The notes under the pieces are model-generated. The model made no database searches. It saw only the letters and a program-made list of their open reading frames with translations, and had not been told where the DNA came from. Position numbers and translations under genes: made by a program. A stretch of DNA of 64,000 nt from Psychromonas sp. Urea-02u-13 (GTDB taxonomy: Bacteria; Pseudomonadota; Gammaproteobacteria; Enterobacterales; Psychromonadaceae). Shown one piece after another: positions 46,467 to 55,414 of this stretch (within the stretch, counting starts at the first letter, position 1; each line of letters starts with the position of its first letter). The stretch is taken from contig NZ_PJBZ01000041.1 of the NCBI RefSeq assembly GCF_002835995.1, positions 85,927 through 149,926 of the forward strand, in the 5' to 3' direction.

Positions 46467-46522
46467 TTTGAATCTCTGTTTATTAGTGTGATTAGTGTCA
46501 AGCGAAGTAGTATACCATCATT

Positions 46523-47437
46523 TCAAATTACCATATCAATATGTTGTACTGTGCCCATTTGGCCATTGCTACGTGTAAATTCCCCCGTTTTCTGGGCGAT
46601 ACCTAATAACTTACCTTGTTCATTATGAAAGGTTTTCTCATCTAAACGACTAAACAAAGAAATGGAATCGACACCAACATCTGCAAGGCCAATTAACTGT
46701 CCATCGGGGCGCCAAACTTTTAACTGAGTAAAAACAGCATCTTGTTTGTCTATTTTTCCATCTTTATTATCATCATAGTGTGCTAAATCGGCAAAACCAT
46801 CACCACTTTGTGGGCCAAATAGTTCATTTCCATCGTCTATTTCTTGGTTGCTATTCTCATCTAACGCTAAAAACGAAGAGCCTGCGGCAAGCCGTGGAAC
46901 CCACTCTTTTTGCCCATCTGCATTGAGATCAAAATAAAATCGTGCACTCTCTAAATCGGCGAAATCACGACCAAGATTAATAACCAGAGGATCCACTAAC
47001 TTTCCCTGTTGCTCTCCACTTTGTACAGATAGTGATAACTGATCTGTTGTTGAGCGATTGCTTACTGACCTAGCGGAGGCTGAATTACCGGGGGGGAGAA
47101 GCGGGAAATTAGTCGTGATAACAAAGTCACTGCTTATTTTGTCCATTTGCAAGGTTTCAACTTGACCATGTACAGCAATAACGAGTCCATTTTTTACGTC
47201 CCTATTTAATGTATTACTTTCTTTGTCACTCAATGGATTAGAGAGAGAAATACGTTTACCTGTCATTTTCTCAATAAGTAGTTTCATTATCCATTGCTCA
47301 CTGCTTAAGCTTAACTGAGGGTTGTTGGCTGTTATGTCAGTTTCATTTATCTCAGAATTCATCTTCGGATTAAAGGAATCCAGCAAAAGCGGTTGAAATG
47401 AATTTATTGCGATAGTGTTTAAATTTGTTATATCCAT
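46523..47437 (-). CDS. EF-hand-like calcium-binding protein of unknown function
   Basis: 304 residues from the ATG at 47437, supported by GGAG seven bases upstream. Residues about 1-140 are polar and low in conservation. The middle (about 155-225) has several acidic DxDxDG-like loops (DLNADGQKEW, DENSNQEIDDGNE and DDNKDGKIDKQD), typical of EF-hand or dockerin-like calcium sites. No signal peptide is clear. Such proteins occur in Vibrio and Shewanella without known function. It is divergent from the copA-cueR operon. Confidence 0.6.
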   Translation of the reverse strand: MDITNLNTIAINSFQPLLLDSFNPKMNSEINETDITANNPQLSLSSEQWIMKLLIEKMTGKRISLSNPLSDKESNTLNRDVKNGLVIAVHGQVETLQMDKISSDFVITTNFPLLPPGNSASARSVSNRSTTDQLSLSVQSGEQQGKLVDPLVINLGRDFADLESARFYFDLNADGQKEWVPRLAAGSSFLALDENSNQEIDDGNELFGPQSGDGFADLAHYDDNKDGKIDKQDAVFTQLKVWRPDGQLIGLADVGVDSISLFSRLDEKTFHNEQGKLLGIAQKTGEFTRSNGQMGTVQHIDMVI

Positions 47438-47553
47438 AAAAATCTCCCACATTAATCCTGTTATCGGCGGCTCTTCGTCAGTTGTTAAGATTAATTGGGA
47501 ATAAAGAACAAAATTTTAATAGCAAAGTAGATTTAAAATAGGAACTAATAAGA

Positions 47554-47584
47554 TTGACCTTACCCCAAGGGTAAAGGTTATGCT
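47554..47584 (+). promoter_or_regulatory. CueR-type copper promoter of copA
   Basis: TTGACC (-35) and TATGCT (-10) are separated by exactly 19 bases, and the spacer is an imperfect dyad, TTACCCCAAGGGTAA, with ACC...GGT arms (ACCTTACC and GGTAAAGGT). This is the hallmark overlong spacer of MerR-family activators. copA starts 40 bases downstream. Confidence 0.9.
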
Positions 47585-47624
47585 TTTTGTTATTATAATA
47601 GAAATCGGTTTACTAGGAGATATT

Positions 47625-50069
47625 ATGTCTATTTTACACAAGTTATCATTACCTATTTATGGCATGAATTGTACGAGTTGCGCGGTGCGTTTAAAAAGTG
47701 CATTAGATGACATAACAGGTATCACCGCAGAAGTTAATTTTGCGCTTGAGAAAGCACAAATCACCTTCCTTGATGCACATGATCACAGTGAGTCACTTAC
47801 ACGTATATTAGCGCTACTAGAGCAAAAAAATTACCAAACCGATTTGCAAACCCTGCGCTTTGATGTGCTTGGTTGGAGTTGTGCAAGCTGTGCACAAAAA
47901 ACAGTGACTACCTTAAGTAAACATCCCTTTACAGCACATGTGCAAAGTAACTTTGCAACGGAAACAGTGCAATTACAAAGTATTTCAGGCGCCTTCACGC
48001 AACAACAACTCTCTGATTTAATCCATTCATTAAGTTATCAATTAACATTACAAACACCTAAAAATAATGCTGATCAACAAAATCACAAACGTTTAGCAGA
48101 ACAAGCCCGTGATAAAAAATCCCTCGCATTAATTGCACTTTCAAGTGCGCTGAGTCTGCCTTTTCTAATCTCGATGTTTGTCATGTTAGCGACGGGTTCA
48201 CACCATTTTTTAGCGCCTGGTTTAGAGTTTTTACTCGCTACCCCAGTGCAATTTATTATTGGCGCGCGTTATTACAAAGGGGCGTGGAATAGCTTAAAAA
48301 GTAAATCTGCGAATATGGATTTATTAGTGGTGCTTGGTACAAGTGCCGCCTATTTCTACAGTTTATTTGTGCTTATCAATGGCCTTGATAGCCCTCTCTA
48401 TTTTGAATCTAGCACCCTGGTTATTACGCTCGTTACGCTTGGTAAATACCTAGAGCATCGCGCTAAAAAAAGCACCAGTAGTGCGATTAACGCATTAATG
48501 GCACTACGCCCAGATACCGCGTTAGTTAAAAAGGGTAAAAAATTCATAAGCGTTAATATTGATGAAATACAGGTCGGTGATTTAGTACAGGTCGCTATCG
48601 GCGAAAAGGTGCCTGTCGATGGTATTATCGTTGAAGGCAATAGTTATCTTGATGAATCGTTATTAACCGGTGAAAGCAAACCACTTATCAAACAGCCAAA
48701 GTCACCAGTCATCGCAGGCAGTATTAATGGCGAAGGTGTGTTACTTATAAAAACTACAGCAACAGGGGAATCTACGGTCCTCAATCAGATAATTAATTTG
48801 GTTGAAAATGCACAGATGAGTAAAGCGCCAATTATGCAATTGGTGGATAAAATAAGTGCGATTTTTGTCCCTATTGTATTAGTGATTGTAGCTCTCACCT
48901 TTAGTCTTTGGTATCTGAGTAGTGGTGATTTCCAACAAGCGTTAATCAATGCAGTTGCTGTATTAGTCATCGCTTGTCCTTGTGCACTGGGCCTTGCAAC
49001 CCCTACCGCGGTTGTCACTGGCACAGGCGTGGCCGCGCAACATGGCATATTAATCAAAGACATAAAAACACTGCAGCAAGTTTTTCGTTTAGATACAATC
49101 GTGTTTGATAAAACAGGTACACTTACTAAAGGTAGGGGTACAATCAATAGTATTTATACTGTTGAGGCGATTAATAGTGATAATAATGCCGAAGATAACA
49201 AAAACCTTATGCTTGCTCATCTGGCCGCTTTACAAATAGGCAGTAAACACCCTATTGCAACCACAGTTAAAAATCATTGTATTAATAATGAAATACTCGC
49301 CTTAGAAGCCAATAACATCACAGCGATTAATGGTGAAGGTATACAGGGAACCATTTTCGATAAACAGGTCATTGCAGGTAATGATAAAATGATGGCGCGT
49401 TTTTCAGTCACTTTACCGCCATTAGCAAACCTAGATGAACAGCAAAGTATTATTTATATTGCTCGTAATGGTGAGTTTTGGGGGTATATTGGCATTAGTG
49501 ATGAATTACGAGAAAATAGCCAAGATGCCATCCAAGCCTTGCAACAGAGAGGCTTAAAAACGGTGATGTTAAGCGGTGATAAAAACAGTGTGGTGCAACA
49601 CATCGCTTCTCAGCTCCATATCGATGAACATCATGGCGAACTAAAACCAGAGCATAAACTGAATAAAATTATTGAGTTACAAAAAAGTGGCCTGATTGCG
49701 ATGGTAGGAGATGGGATTAATGATGCTCCCGCACTTGCACAAGCAGATGTCAGCATTGCGATGGGCACAGGCAGTGATGCAGCCAAAGAAAGTGCTTCAA
49801 TTACCTTAATGCGTAACGACCCGCGTTTAGTGTCTCTTGCTATTGATATCTCTAAAGCGACATGGCGTAAGATTCAACAAAACCTTTTCTGGGCATTTAT
49901 ATTTAATAGCATTGCTATTCCCGCAGCTGCATTGGGTTATTTAAGCCCAGCCATCGCGGGAGCTGCAATGGCACTTTCTAGCATCACGGTATTAACTAAT
50001 TCATTATTATTAAAACGTATCAAACTTGAATTTAAGCAACAATTTAAGCAACAAAAGGAATTTTCGTAA
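47625..50069 (+). CDS. copA: Copper-translocating P1B-type ATPase
   Basis: 814 residues from the ATG at 47625 (GGAG six bases upstream); an earlier in-frame ATG at 47580 lies within the promoter. Two N-terminal metal-binding domains have GMNCTSC (Cys16/19) and GWSCASC (Cys86/89). Then come the A-domain TGES (in DESLLTGESKP), the CPC motif in VIACPCALGLATP within the membrane, the DKTGTLT phosphorylation site and the GDGINDAPALAQADV hinge. Exports Cu(I). cueR follows with a 1-base overlap (TAATG), and the CueR-type promoter precedes it. Confidence 0.96.
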   Translation: MSILHKLSLPIYGMNCTSCAVRLKSALDDITGITAEVNFALEKAQITFLDAHDHSESLTRILALLEQKNYQTDLQTLRFDVLGWSCASCAQKTVTTLSKHPFTAHVQSNFATETVQLQSISGAFTQQQLSDLIHSLSYQLTLQTPKNNADQQNHKRLAEQARDKKSLALIALSSALSLPFLISMFVMLATGSHHFLAPGLEFLLATPVQFIIGARYYKGAWNSLKSKSANMDLLVVLGTSAAYFYSLFVLINGLDSPLYFESSTLVITLVTLGKYLEHRAKKSTSSAINALMALRPDTALVKKGKKFISVNIDEIQVGDLVQVAIGEKVPVDGIIVEGNSYLDESLLTGESKPLIKQPKSPVIAGSINGEGVLLIKTTATGESTVLNQIINLVENAQMSKAPIMQLVDKISAIFVPIVLVIVALTFSLWYLSSGDFQQALINAVAVLVIACPCALGLATPTAVVTGTGVAAQHGILIKDIKTLQQVFRLDTIVFDKTGTLTKGRGTINSIYTVEAINSDNNAEDNKNLMLAHLAALQIGSKHPIATTVKNHCINNEILALEANNITAINGEGIQGTIFDKQVIAGNDKMMARFSVTLPPLANLDEQQSIIYIARNGEFWGYIGISDELRENSQDAIQALQQRGLKTVMLSGDKNSVVQHIASQLHIDEHHGELKPEHKLNKIIELQKSGLIAMVGDGINDAPALAQADVSIAMGTGSDAAKESASITLMRNDPRLVSLAIDISKATWRKIQQNLFWAFIFNSIAIPAAALGYLSPAIAGAAMALSSITVLTNSLLLKRIKLEFKQQFKQQKEFS

Positions 50070-50458
50070 TGTTATCTATCAGTCAAGCGGCCAAAGTAAC
50101 CGGCCTTTCCGTTAAATCAATTCGTCATTATGAGCAAATAGGATTAATTAGCGCACCACCGCGCAGCAGCAATGAATACCGTTATTATCCCGAATCATTA
50201 ATTAAGCAACTGCACTTTATTAAGAGTACCAAAGATGCCGGTTTTAATTTAAAAGAGAGTAAAGCGTTACTTAATTTATCAGAAGACAATGAACGCAGTA
50301 GCGCCGATGTTAAAGAGATCGCACTACAGAAAATTGAGGAACTAGAGGCACGTATCAAACAACAACAAACACTGCTCGCCAGTTTAAAGAAAATCACTAA
50401 GCAATGTCACGGTGATAAAACCGCAAGTTGTCCGATTATTGATGCTTTTGTAAGATAA
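50069..50458 (+). CDS. cueR: Copper-responsive MerR-family regulator CueR
   Basis: 129 residues. The N-terminal MerR helix-turn-helix reads SQAAKVTGLSVKSIRHYEQIGLI. The C-terminal metal loop has Cys113 and Cys121 in CHGDKTASCPII, the seven-residue spacing of CueR-type Cu(I)/Ag(I) sensors (E. coli C112 and C120). A long coiled-coil helix lies between. Its overlap with copA shows autoregulation from the copA promoter, unlike E. coli where the two genes are separate. Confidence 0.94.
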   Translation: MLSISQAAKVTGLSVKSIRHYEQIGLISAPPRSSNEYRYYPESLIKQLHFIKSTKDAGFNLKESKALLNLSEDNERSSADVKEIALQKIEELEARIKQQQTLLASLKKITKQCHGDKTASCPIIDAFVR

Positions 50459-50463
50459 TAAAG

Positions 50464-51546
50464 TTAAGGCTGAAGTGTAAATGGCAGTTGCGCCATTTGC
50501 ACGCCATTCACAATAAGCATAAGTTTATGCTCTCCTGGGTAATACTGTCGCGTAGAAATCGCTTTAAAACTAAACTGTTTAGTGATCTCTTTTTGATGCG
50601 CATTAATCTCTGATTCTGATATTTTAAATATCTTATCTGCCTGTTTGCCATTTTTCTTCATGAAGGCAATGATAAATTCACATCGACATTTTCCAAGTGC
50701 TTGAGAGGCACTTAACGTAAAAGAGAAATTGAGTTTTTCTCCCCATTTTACTGTTTTATCAAGTGTGAATTTTTCAATATTAATATGGCGAGGATGAGTA
50801 AAACCAAACAACGCTAAAATATCCACATTTGCACTTTTTAACAAACCACGGCAAGCGTGTTTTACTAGCCATCGACGATTTTTAGTGGGTTTACCTTGCA
50901 TCCAAGATTGTGCAATTTTAACCACTAATTCAGGATTATCTTTGCTGATGTCATTGAGGTTATTCGCCACACTGCGGTACACATAATCTTCATCGTCATC
51001 TTTAAGGCATTCTAAAATCGGAATAATAGCCGTTGGATCGGCTTTAAATAGGGGTAAAGCACTGGCCCAGGGTAAACGAGGACGACAACCTTCACTGGCT
51101 AAACGGCGAATATGAAAATTATCCGATTCACTCCACTCAAGCATTTGCGCCATCATTTTTTCAGGGTATTTCTCGATAAAGGGACGTACTGCAAATTCAG
51201 AACTGGAATATTGGGTCAAAAAAGCAAGGCATTCGACCGAAGTCTCGTAATCATCTAAACCGTAGAGCTCAATAAATGCAGGAAAAAACATCGCTTCATA
51301 ACTACTAAAAAACGGGGCGACTTTTTTTAGTATCGTGGTGCTTTTTTTAAAATCGGAGGGTAATAAGTGGTGCAAGGTTTGAGTAATAAAGGTCAGCCGA
51401 GATTTAAGCTCTCGACTTGCCCATTGTGAATCAAAAATAGTCGTTATAAATAACTGCTTTTCAAAACCAGGATAGGCGTCTTGAAAATGTGTTGCGACTG
51501 AATCAATAAAAGCGTGGTTATAAACATCTTTGAGCAATTCAGCCAT
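50464..51546 (-). CDS. AlkC-type DNA glycosylase with C-terminal Ig-like domain
   Basis: 360 residues from the ATG at 51546 (AAAGGA seven bases upstream). The HEAT-like AlkC/AlkD repeat domain (1-255) contains the highly conserved block QYSSSEFAVRPFIEKYPEKMM and RRLASEGCRPRLPWA (about 143-157), and SVANNLNDISKDNPELV. It excises alkylated bases such as 3-methyladenine without base flipping. The last 100 residues form a separate beta-rich domain, as in AlkC with an Ig-like domain. It is convergent with cueR, stops 5 bases apart. It follows the yafJ gene on the same strand by 17 bases. Confidence 0.88.
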   Translation of the reverse strand: MAELLKDVYNHAFIDSVATHFQDAYPGFEKQLFITTIFDSQWASRELKSRLTFITQTLHHLLPSDFKKSTTILKKVAPFFSSYEAMFFPAFIELYGLDDYETSVECLAFLTQYSSSEFAVRPFIEKYPEKMMAQMLEWSESDNFHIRRLASEGCRPRLPWASALPLFKADPTAIIPILECLKDDDEDYVYRSVANNLNDISKDNPELVVKIAQSWMQGKPTKNRRWLVKHACRGLLKSANVDILALFGFTHPRHINIEKFTLDKTVKWGEKLNFSFTLSASQALGKCRCEFIIAFMKKNGKQADKIFKISESEINAHQKEITKQFSFKAISTRQYYPGEHKLMLIVNGVQMAQLPFTLQP

Positions 51547-51563
51547 GACTATTCCTTTAATCG

Positions 51564-52331
51564 TTATAAAATACGTTCTCCAAGTTGGAAAACACAAAAT
51601 TCACCTTCGCCCATTTTAGTCCACTCTTCATCACTAGTCAGCGGGCGTGTCGCAATAACAGTAACCACATCACTGTCAGATGTTTCTTCAGAGAAATTAA
51701 CCGTTAACTCTTCATCGATCAACTGCGCTTTACCAAAGGGAGCACGGCGGGTGATCCAATGTAAATTATTGGTACAGTAGACCATCACGTACTCACCATT
51801 AGTGAGTAGCATGTTAAATACGCCCAATTTTCTTAACTCGTCTGCATAACCCGCGATTTCTTTGAATACCGTGAGCATATCGCTCGGTACGGTTTTATAA
51901 GTTTGGTGTAACTTCTCAATAATCCAGCAGAATGCAAGTTCGCTGTCAGTTTGACCAACCGGGTAAGCATGGCCAAGTTGTAAGTCTTCATAACCTGTTA
52001 ATTGGCCGTTATGTGCGTAAGTCCAGTTTTGTCCCCATAATTCACGAATAAAAGGATGTGTATTTTCAAGTGACACCCCTCCTCGATTAGCTTGGCGGAT
52101 ATGACTGATCACCGCTTTACTTTTAATAGGGTAGTCTTTAACTAATTCAGCAACACGAGAATCACAACTTGGTTTTGGATCTTTAAAGCTGCGACAGCCT
52201 TTACCTTCGTAAAAAGTAATACCCCAACCATCTTTATGAGGTCCAGTTTCACCACCGCGTTTAACTAATCCACTAAAACTAAAACAGATATCTGTTGGTA
52301 CATTGGCACTCATGCCTAACAACTCACACAT
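51564..52331 (-). CDS. Class II glutamine amidotransferase (YafJ-like)
   Basis: 255 residues. N-terminal catalytic Cys2 (MCELLGMS), then the class II NTN amidotransferase patches RGGETGPHKDGWGITFYEG (about 25-43), SHIRQANRGGVSLENTHPF (about 76-94) and WTYAHNGQLTGYE. The acceptor substrate is unknown. As in E. coli, it lies directly downstream of gmhA on the same strand (36 bases), so a link to heptose or murein metabolism is possible but not shown. Confidence 0.93.
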   Translation of the reverse strand: MCELLGMSANVPTDICFSFSGLVKRGGETGPHKDGWGITFYEGKGCRSFKDPKPSCDSRVAELVKDYPIKSKAVISHIRQANRGGVSLENTHPFIRELWGQNWTYAHNGQLTGYEDLQLGHAYPVGQTDSELAFCWIIEKLHQTYKTVPSDMLTVFKEIAGYADELRKLGVFNMLLTNGEYVMVYCTNNLHWITRRAPFGKAQLIDEELTVNFSEETSDSDVVTVIATRPLTSDEEWTKMGEGEFCVFQLGERIL

Positions 52332-52367
52332 TTATTACTTACCTTATTGGGTGCCCATAACTACACG

Positions 52368-52943
52368 TTATGCCATTTTCTTTTCTATTAACAGGATCAA
52401 AATATGAATGATTTTAATATGGATTTCTTGAATTCTATCTGCATAACCAAAATGAGGCACACGTATCTCAACATCAGCAAGACCGGCCATTTTACCGCCA
52501 TCTTTACCGGTTAATGCGATTACTTTAATGCCTTTTTCTTTTGCCACATCAATCGCTTTTAGAATGTTTGCAGAGTTGCCACTCGTTGAAAGGCAAAACA
52601 GGACATCACCACGGCGACCAACACCTTCTAAATAACGAGAAAAAATAGAGTCAAAACCATAATCATTACCCACACAAGAGATATGACTCGCATCGGAAAT
52701 TGCAATCGCAGGATAAGAAGGACGATGTTCACGGTAACGCCCAGTTAATTCTTCAGAAAAATGCATTGCATCACAATGGGAGCCACCATTACCACAGGCA
52801 AGGACTTTGCCTTCTTGTTTAAAAGACTCGAACAATAAGCAGGCAGCTGCTTCGATATTTTGTAAGTTTTGATCGTCATTAAGAAATGCTTGTAATACTT
52901 TTTCAGCTTCTAAAAGCTCGTCTTTGATTATATTGAGATTCAT
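52368..52943 (-). CDS. gmhA: Phosphoheptose isomerase GmhA
   Basis: 191 residues (E. coli 192). SIS domain with [26 protein letters not shown] (from about residue 52), [15 protein letters not shown] and [18 protein letters not shown]. It isomerises sedoheptulose 7-phosphate to heptose 7-phosphate for lipopolysaccharide core. Arranged gmhA-yafJ as in E. coli. Upstream is an AT-rich stretch with a direct repeat. Confidence 0.97.
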   Translation of the reverse strand: MNLNIIKDELLEAEKVLQAFLNDDQNLQNIEAAACLLFESFKQEGKVLACGNGGSHCDAMHFSEELTGRYREHRPSYPAIAISDASHISCVGNDYGFDSIFSRYLEGVGRRGDVLFCLSTSGNSANILKAIDVAKEKGIKVIALTGKDGGKMAGLADVEIRVPHFGYADRIQEIHIKIIHILILLIEKKMA

Positions 52944-53022
52944 TATATATCGTCCAATTTTTGTCTAATATGATAACGATCTATTTTTACATAGTTACTA
53001 ACAAGAAAATACAGGGAAGGTT

Positions 53023-53098
53023 ATAAAATAGCGGGATTATAGAAATAAAAATGCAGGGGGGGGGATAAAATAGTGGAATGATAGAAATAAAAAAGCAG
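53023..53098. repeat. 34 bp imperfect direct repeat with a G9 run between
   Basis: ATAAAATAG-(C/T)GG-(G/A)AT-..-ATAGAAATAAAAA-(T/A)GCAG occurs at 53023-53056 and 53065-53098 with about four differences, separated by a run of nine G. It lies between gmhA and a small hypothetical gene. No coding potential. Confidence 0.8.
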
Positions 53099-53127
53099 AG
53101 ACTACATTAACTGTATTATCTCTGCTT
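53089..53127 (-). terminator. Terminator of the small hypothetical gene at 53166
   Basis: Minus strand: AAGCAGAGA and TCTCTGCTT form a nine-pair stem around a 17-base loop, followed by six T (plus-strand A-run before 53093). It uses one end of the second direct repeat as its stem. Confidence 0.7.
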
Positions 53128-53165
53128 ATCTGCACTGCCTAGAAAGGCATTGAAACAATGACTTA

Positions 53166-53342
53166 TTAAGCTTGATCAAGCGTACAAGTTAGTTCTTCTT
53201 TAACTTGGCCAGCTTCAATTGCATCAATCGCTTTTTGATCGTGTGCATTTGGTGGACAACCACAAGCGTGCTCACTTGTTGCGTGTAAACGAGCTTGCTC
53301 TAGGTGCCATTGTGCTACTTTGATATGTTGATCAACGTTCAT
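53166..53342 (-). CDS. Small hypothetical protein with Cys motif
   Basis: 58 residues from the ATG at 53342 (AAGGA eight bases upstream); a longer frame to 53381 is less likely. Sequence MNVDQHIKVAQWHLEQAR then HATSEHACGCPPNAHDQKA, with a CGCPP element that could bind metal. No family recognised. A terminator follows, and it is transcribed alone. Confidence 0.6.
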   Translation of the reverse strand: MNVDQHIKVAQWHLEQARLHATSEHACGCPPNAHDQKAIDAIEAGQVKEELTCTLDQA

Positions 53343-53513
53343 AATAATATTCCTTTGGTTAGTTAAATTGATATAAATCAATGAGCGCCATTATATACAT
53401 TCCTTTTTCACAAGCTAGTAATTAACATTAAATTTATGAAATTTTCATGACAATCGCATAATCTTATCATTATCAAAAATGGCCACCCTATACTGCTTTT
53501 AACAGGGGGTTTT

Positions 53514-54266
53514 ATGCATTTAATAATACGAGTATTAATATTGTTTATTTTATCTGCATCCACACTCGCGAACACATTACAAGTGGGTAAAATTTGTGCG
53601 GTTGTTAATGCAAATAACAATCAACTGGGTTTGTTGGTCTTATCGGACTTTTGGTTTCATAGCGGACGTAATAATGCAGCTTACACCGCTACTGATAACG
53701 CCACAGGCATAGGCGTGGAGATTCATTTCTTTAGTAACCAAGCCGGCCAATTAAGCCACAGAAATCTAGGACAATGTAATAAATACAGGGTATTACAGGT
53801 ACGTAAAACCAACAGCCAACTTAATGCAGGTGAGCATCCTATCCAAGTTGATATCCCCGCTTATTTTGAACAACCCTTCTATGATAACTCACCCTTAGAA
53901 TTTGGTTATAAGACACATAAAACCCCTATTGATAATAGCGACAAACCTTGGTTTTCTCGTGCGGTACGTGCCTCAACAATAGGCATTTACGACACCCCTT
54001 ATGTTTCTGATGCCTACGGGATTGATGGACAAGATATACGCGTAGAATTTGAAACGTGCATTGTATGTCAGCGATATCAGGGTTTTGATCAATTATTGTC
54101 TTGCGCGACTTGGGGTTATCAACGGGATTATTTAAATGAAGAGACGGGTTGGACAGAGCCAGATATTTTAACACCGCAATGTTTAGCGCACGCGAGTGAA
54201 CAATTCAAAAACACGCTAGAAACGAGTTTAATTGTAGATTATCAATATTGGTTAGATTGGCGTTAA
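53514..54266 (+). CDS. Exported hypothetical protein with several cysteines
   Basis: 250 residues. An N-terminal signal peptide, MHLIIRVLILFILSASTLAN, is clear. The mature protein has at least six cysteines (IC near 30, CNK near 92, CIVC near 182, LLSC near 196, QCLA near 225), so disulfides are likely in the periplasm or outside. No catalytic motif or family recognised. An AGGGGG-like ribosome site lies upstream. It is convergent with minE and stands alone between divergent genes. Confidence 0.6.
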   Translation: MHLIIRVLILFILSASTLANTLQVGKICAVVNANNNQLGLLVLSDFWFHSGRNNAAYTATDNATGIGVEIHFFSNQAGQLSHRNLGQCNKYRVLQVRKTNSQLNAGEHPIQVDIPAYFEQPFYDNSPLEFGYKTHKTPIDNSDKPWFSRAVRASTIGIYDTPYVSDAYGIDGQDIRVEFETCIVCQRYQGFDQLLSCATWGYQRDYLNEETGWTEPDILTPQCLAHASEQFKNTLETSLIVDYQYWLDWR

Positions 54267-54308
54267 TAGTAATTAACGCCAATAAATCAGATAGTAACGA
54301 GCAGTGCC

Positions 54309-54575
54309 TTACTTATTTTTAGGCAAAGCAACGTTTACTTCTAAAACAGAAATATCATCTTCTGCTTTATCTGTAAATTCGCATGTTACATCCTGCGTTG
54401 AAATATCCATATATTTACGGATAACAGCAACAATTTCACGTTGTAACTCAGGAAGATATGCAGGGCTTGCTGCATTTGAATGCTCATGAGCCACAATAAT
54501 CTGTAGGCGATCTTTAGCGAGTTTCGCACTTCCTTTTTTGGGTTTCTCTTTTCTAAAATACTGTAAAAGTCCCAT
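54309..54575 (-). CDS. minE: Cell division topological specificity factor MinE
   Basis: 88 residues from the ATG at 54575. The frame also opens at 54587, but this start follows a GGAGC ribosome site inside the end of minD and aligns with the family. The N-terminal MinD-interacting MGLLQYFRKEKPKKGSAKLAKDRLQIIVAHE is clear. MinE drives MinD oscillation by stimulating its ATPase. Last gene of minC-minD-minE. Confidence 0.97.
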   Translation of the reverse strand: MGLLQYFRKEKPKKGSAKLAKDRLQIIVAHEHSNAASPAYLPELQREIVAVIRKYMDISTQDVTCEFTDKAEDDISVLEVNVALPKNK

Positions 54576-54576
54576 A

Positions 54577-55389
54577 CTAAGCTCCAAATAAACGGCTCAA
54601 AAAGCCTTTCTTTTCAAATTTGATAAAACGAAATTCACGTTCAATACCTATCAAGCGGTCAACTGCGTCTTGGTATGCTTTACCTGCGTTACAATCTGTA
54701 TTTAGAATAACCGGTTCGCCTAAGTTTGACGCGGCCAGTACATCCTGTGATTCAGGAATAACACCTAAAAGATCAATACCTAACAGATCATCGATATCTT
54801 CAATACTTAACATCTCTTCACGCTCTACACGCTCAGGACAGTAACGCGTGATCAACAAATGCACTTTCACAGGGCTTAATTGTAGCTCTGAGCGATGTGA
54901 TTTGCTTGATAACATGCCCGTAATTCTATCTGAATCACGTACTGAAGAAACTTCAGGGTTAGTCGTAACAATGGCTTCATCGGCAAAATAAAGCGCCATC
55001 ATAGCGCCCTGCTCGATACCGGCAGGTGAATCACAAATAATGTATTCAAAGCCATCTGCTTTAAGATCGTTGATGACTTTCTCAACGCCCTCTTTTGTCA
55101 AAGCATCTTTATTACGCGTTTGCGAAGCAGGCAAAATATACAAATCTGGCGTACGTTTATCTTTCACCAATGCTTGTTGTAAGTTTGCTTCACCGTTGAT
55201 TACATTAATCAAATCGTAAACAACACGACGTTCACAGCCCATGATCAGGTCAAGGTTACGTAGACCGATATCAAAATCGATAACCACTGTTTTTGCACCT
55301 GTTAGCGCAAGGCCAGTACCAATTGCTGCGCTGCTTGTTGTTTTACCAACACCACCCTTTCCTGATGTGACGACAATTACTTTTGCCAT
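54577..55389 (-). CDS. minD: Septum site-determining ATPase MinD
   Basis: 270 residues. The deviant Walker A GKGGVGKTTSSA (from residue 10) and DFDIGLRNLDLIMGCERR are typical MinD. The C-terminal amphipathic membrane-targeting helix is IKFEKKGFLSRLFG. It binds the membrane with ATP, recruits MinC and is released by MinE. It follows minC with a 25-base gap, and minE starts one base after its stop. Confidence 0.98.
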   Translation of the reverse strand: MAKVIVVTSGKGGVGKTTSSAAIGTGLALTGAKTVVIDFDIGLRNLDLIMGCERRVVYDLINVINGEANLQQALVKDKRTPDLYILPASQTRNKDALTKEGVEKVINDLKADGFEYIICDSPAGIEQGAMMALYFADEAIVTTNPEVSSVRDSDRITGMLSSKSHRSELQLSPVKVHLLITRYCPERVEREEMLSIEDIDDLLGIDLLGVIPESQDVLAASNLGEPVILNTDCNAGKAYQDAVDRLIGIEREFRFIKFEKKGFLSRLFGA

Positions 55390-55414
55390 TATTTATCCTT
55401 AATTCCACTTAAAT

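Noticed and set aside
48398..49147. Minus-strand genes inside copA
   Set aside because: They are antisense shadows of a clear P-type ATPase with full motifs.
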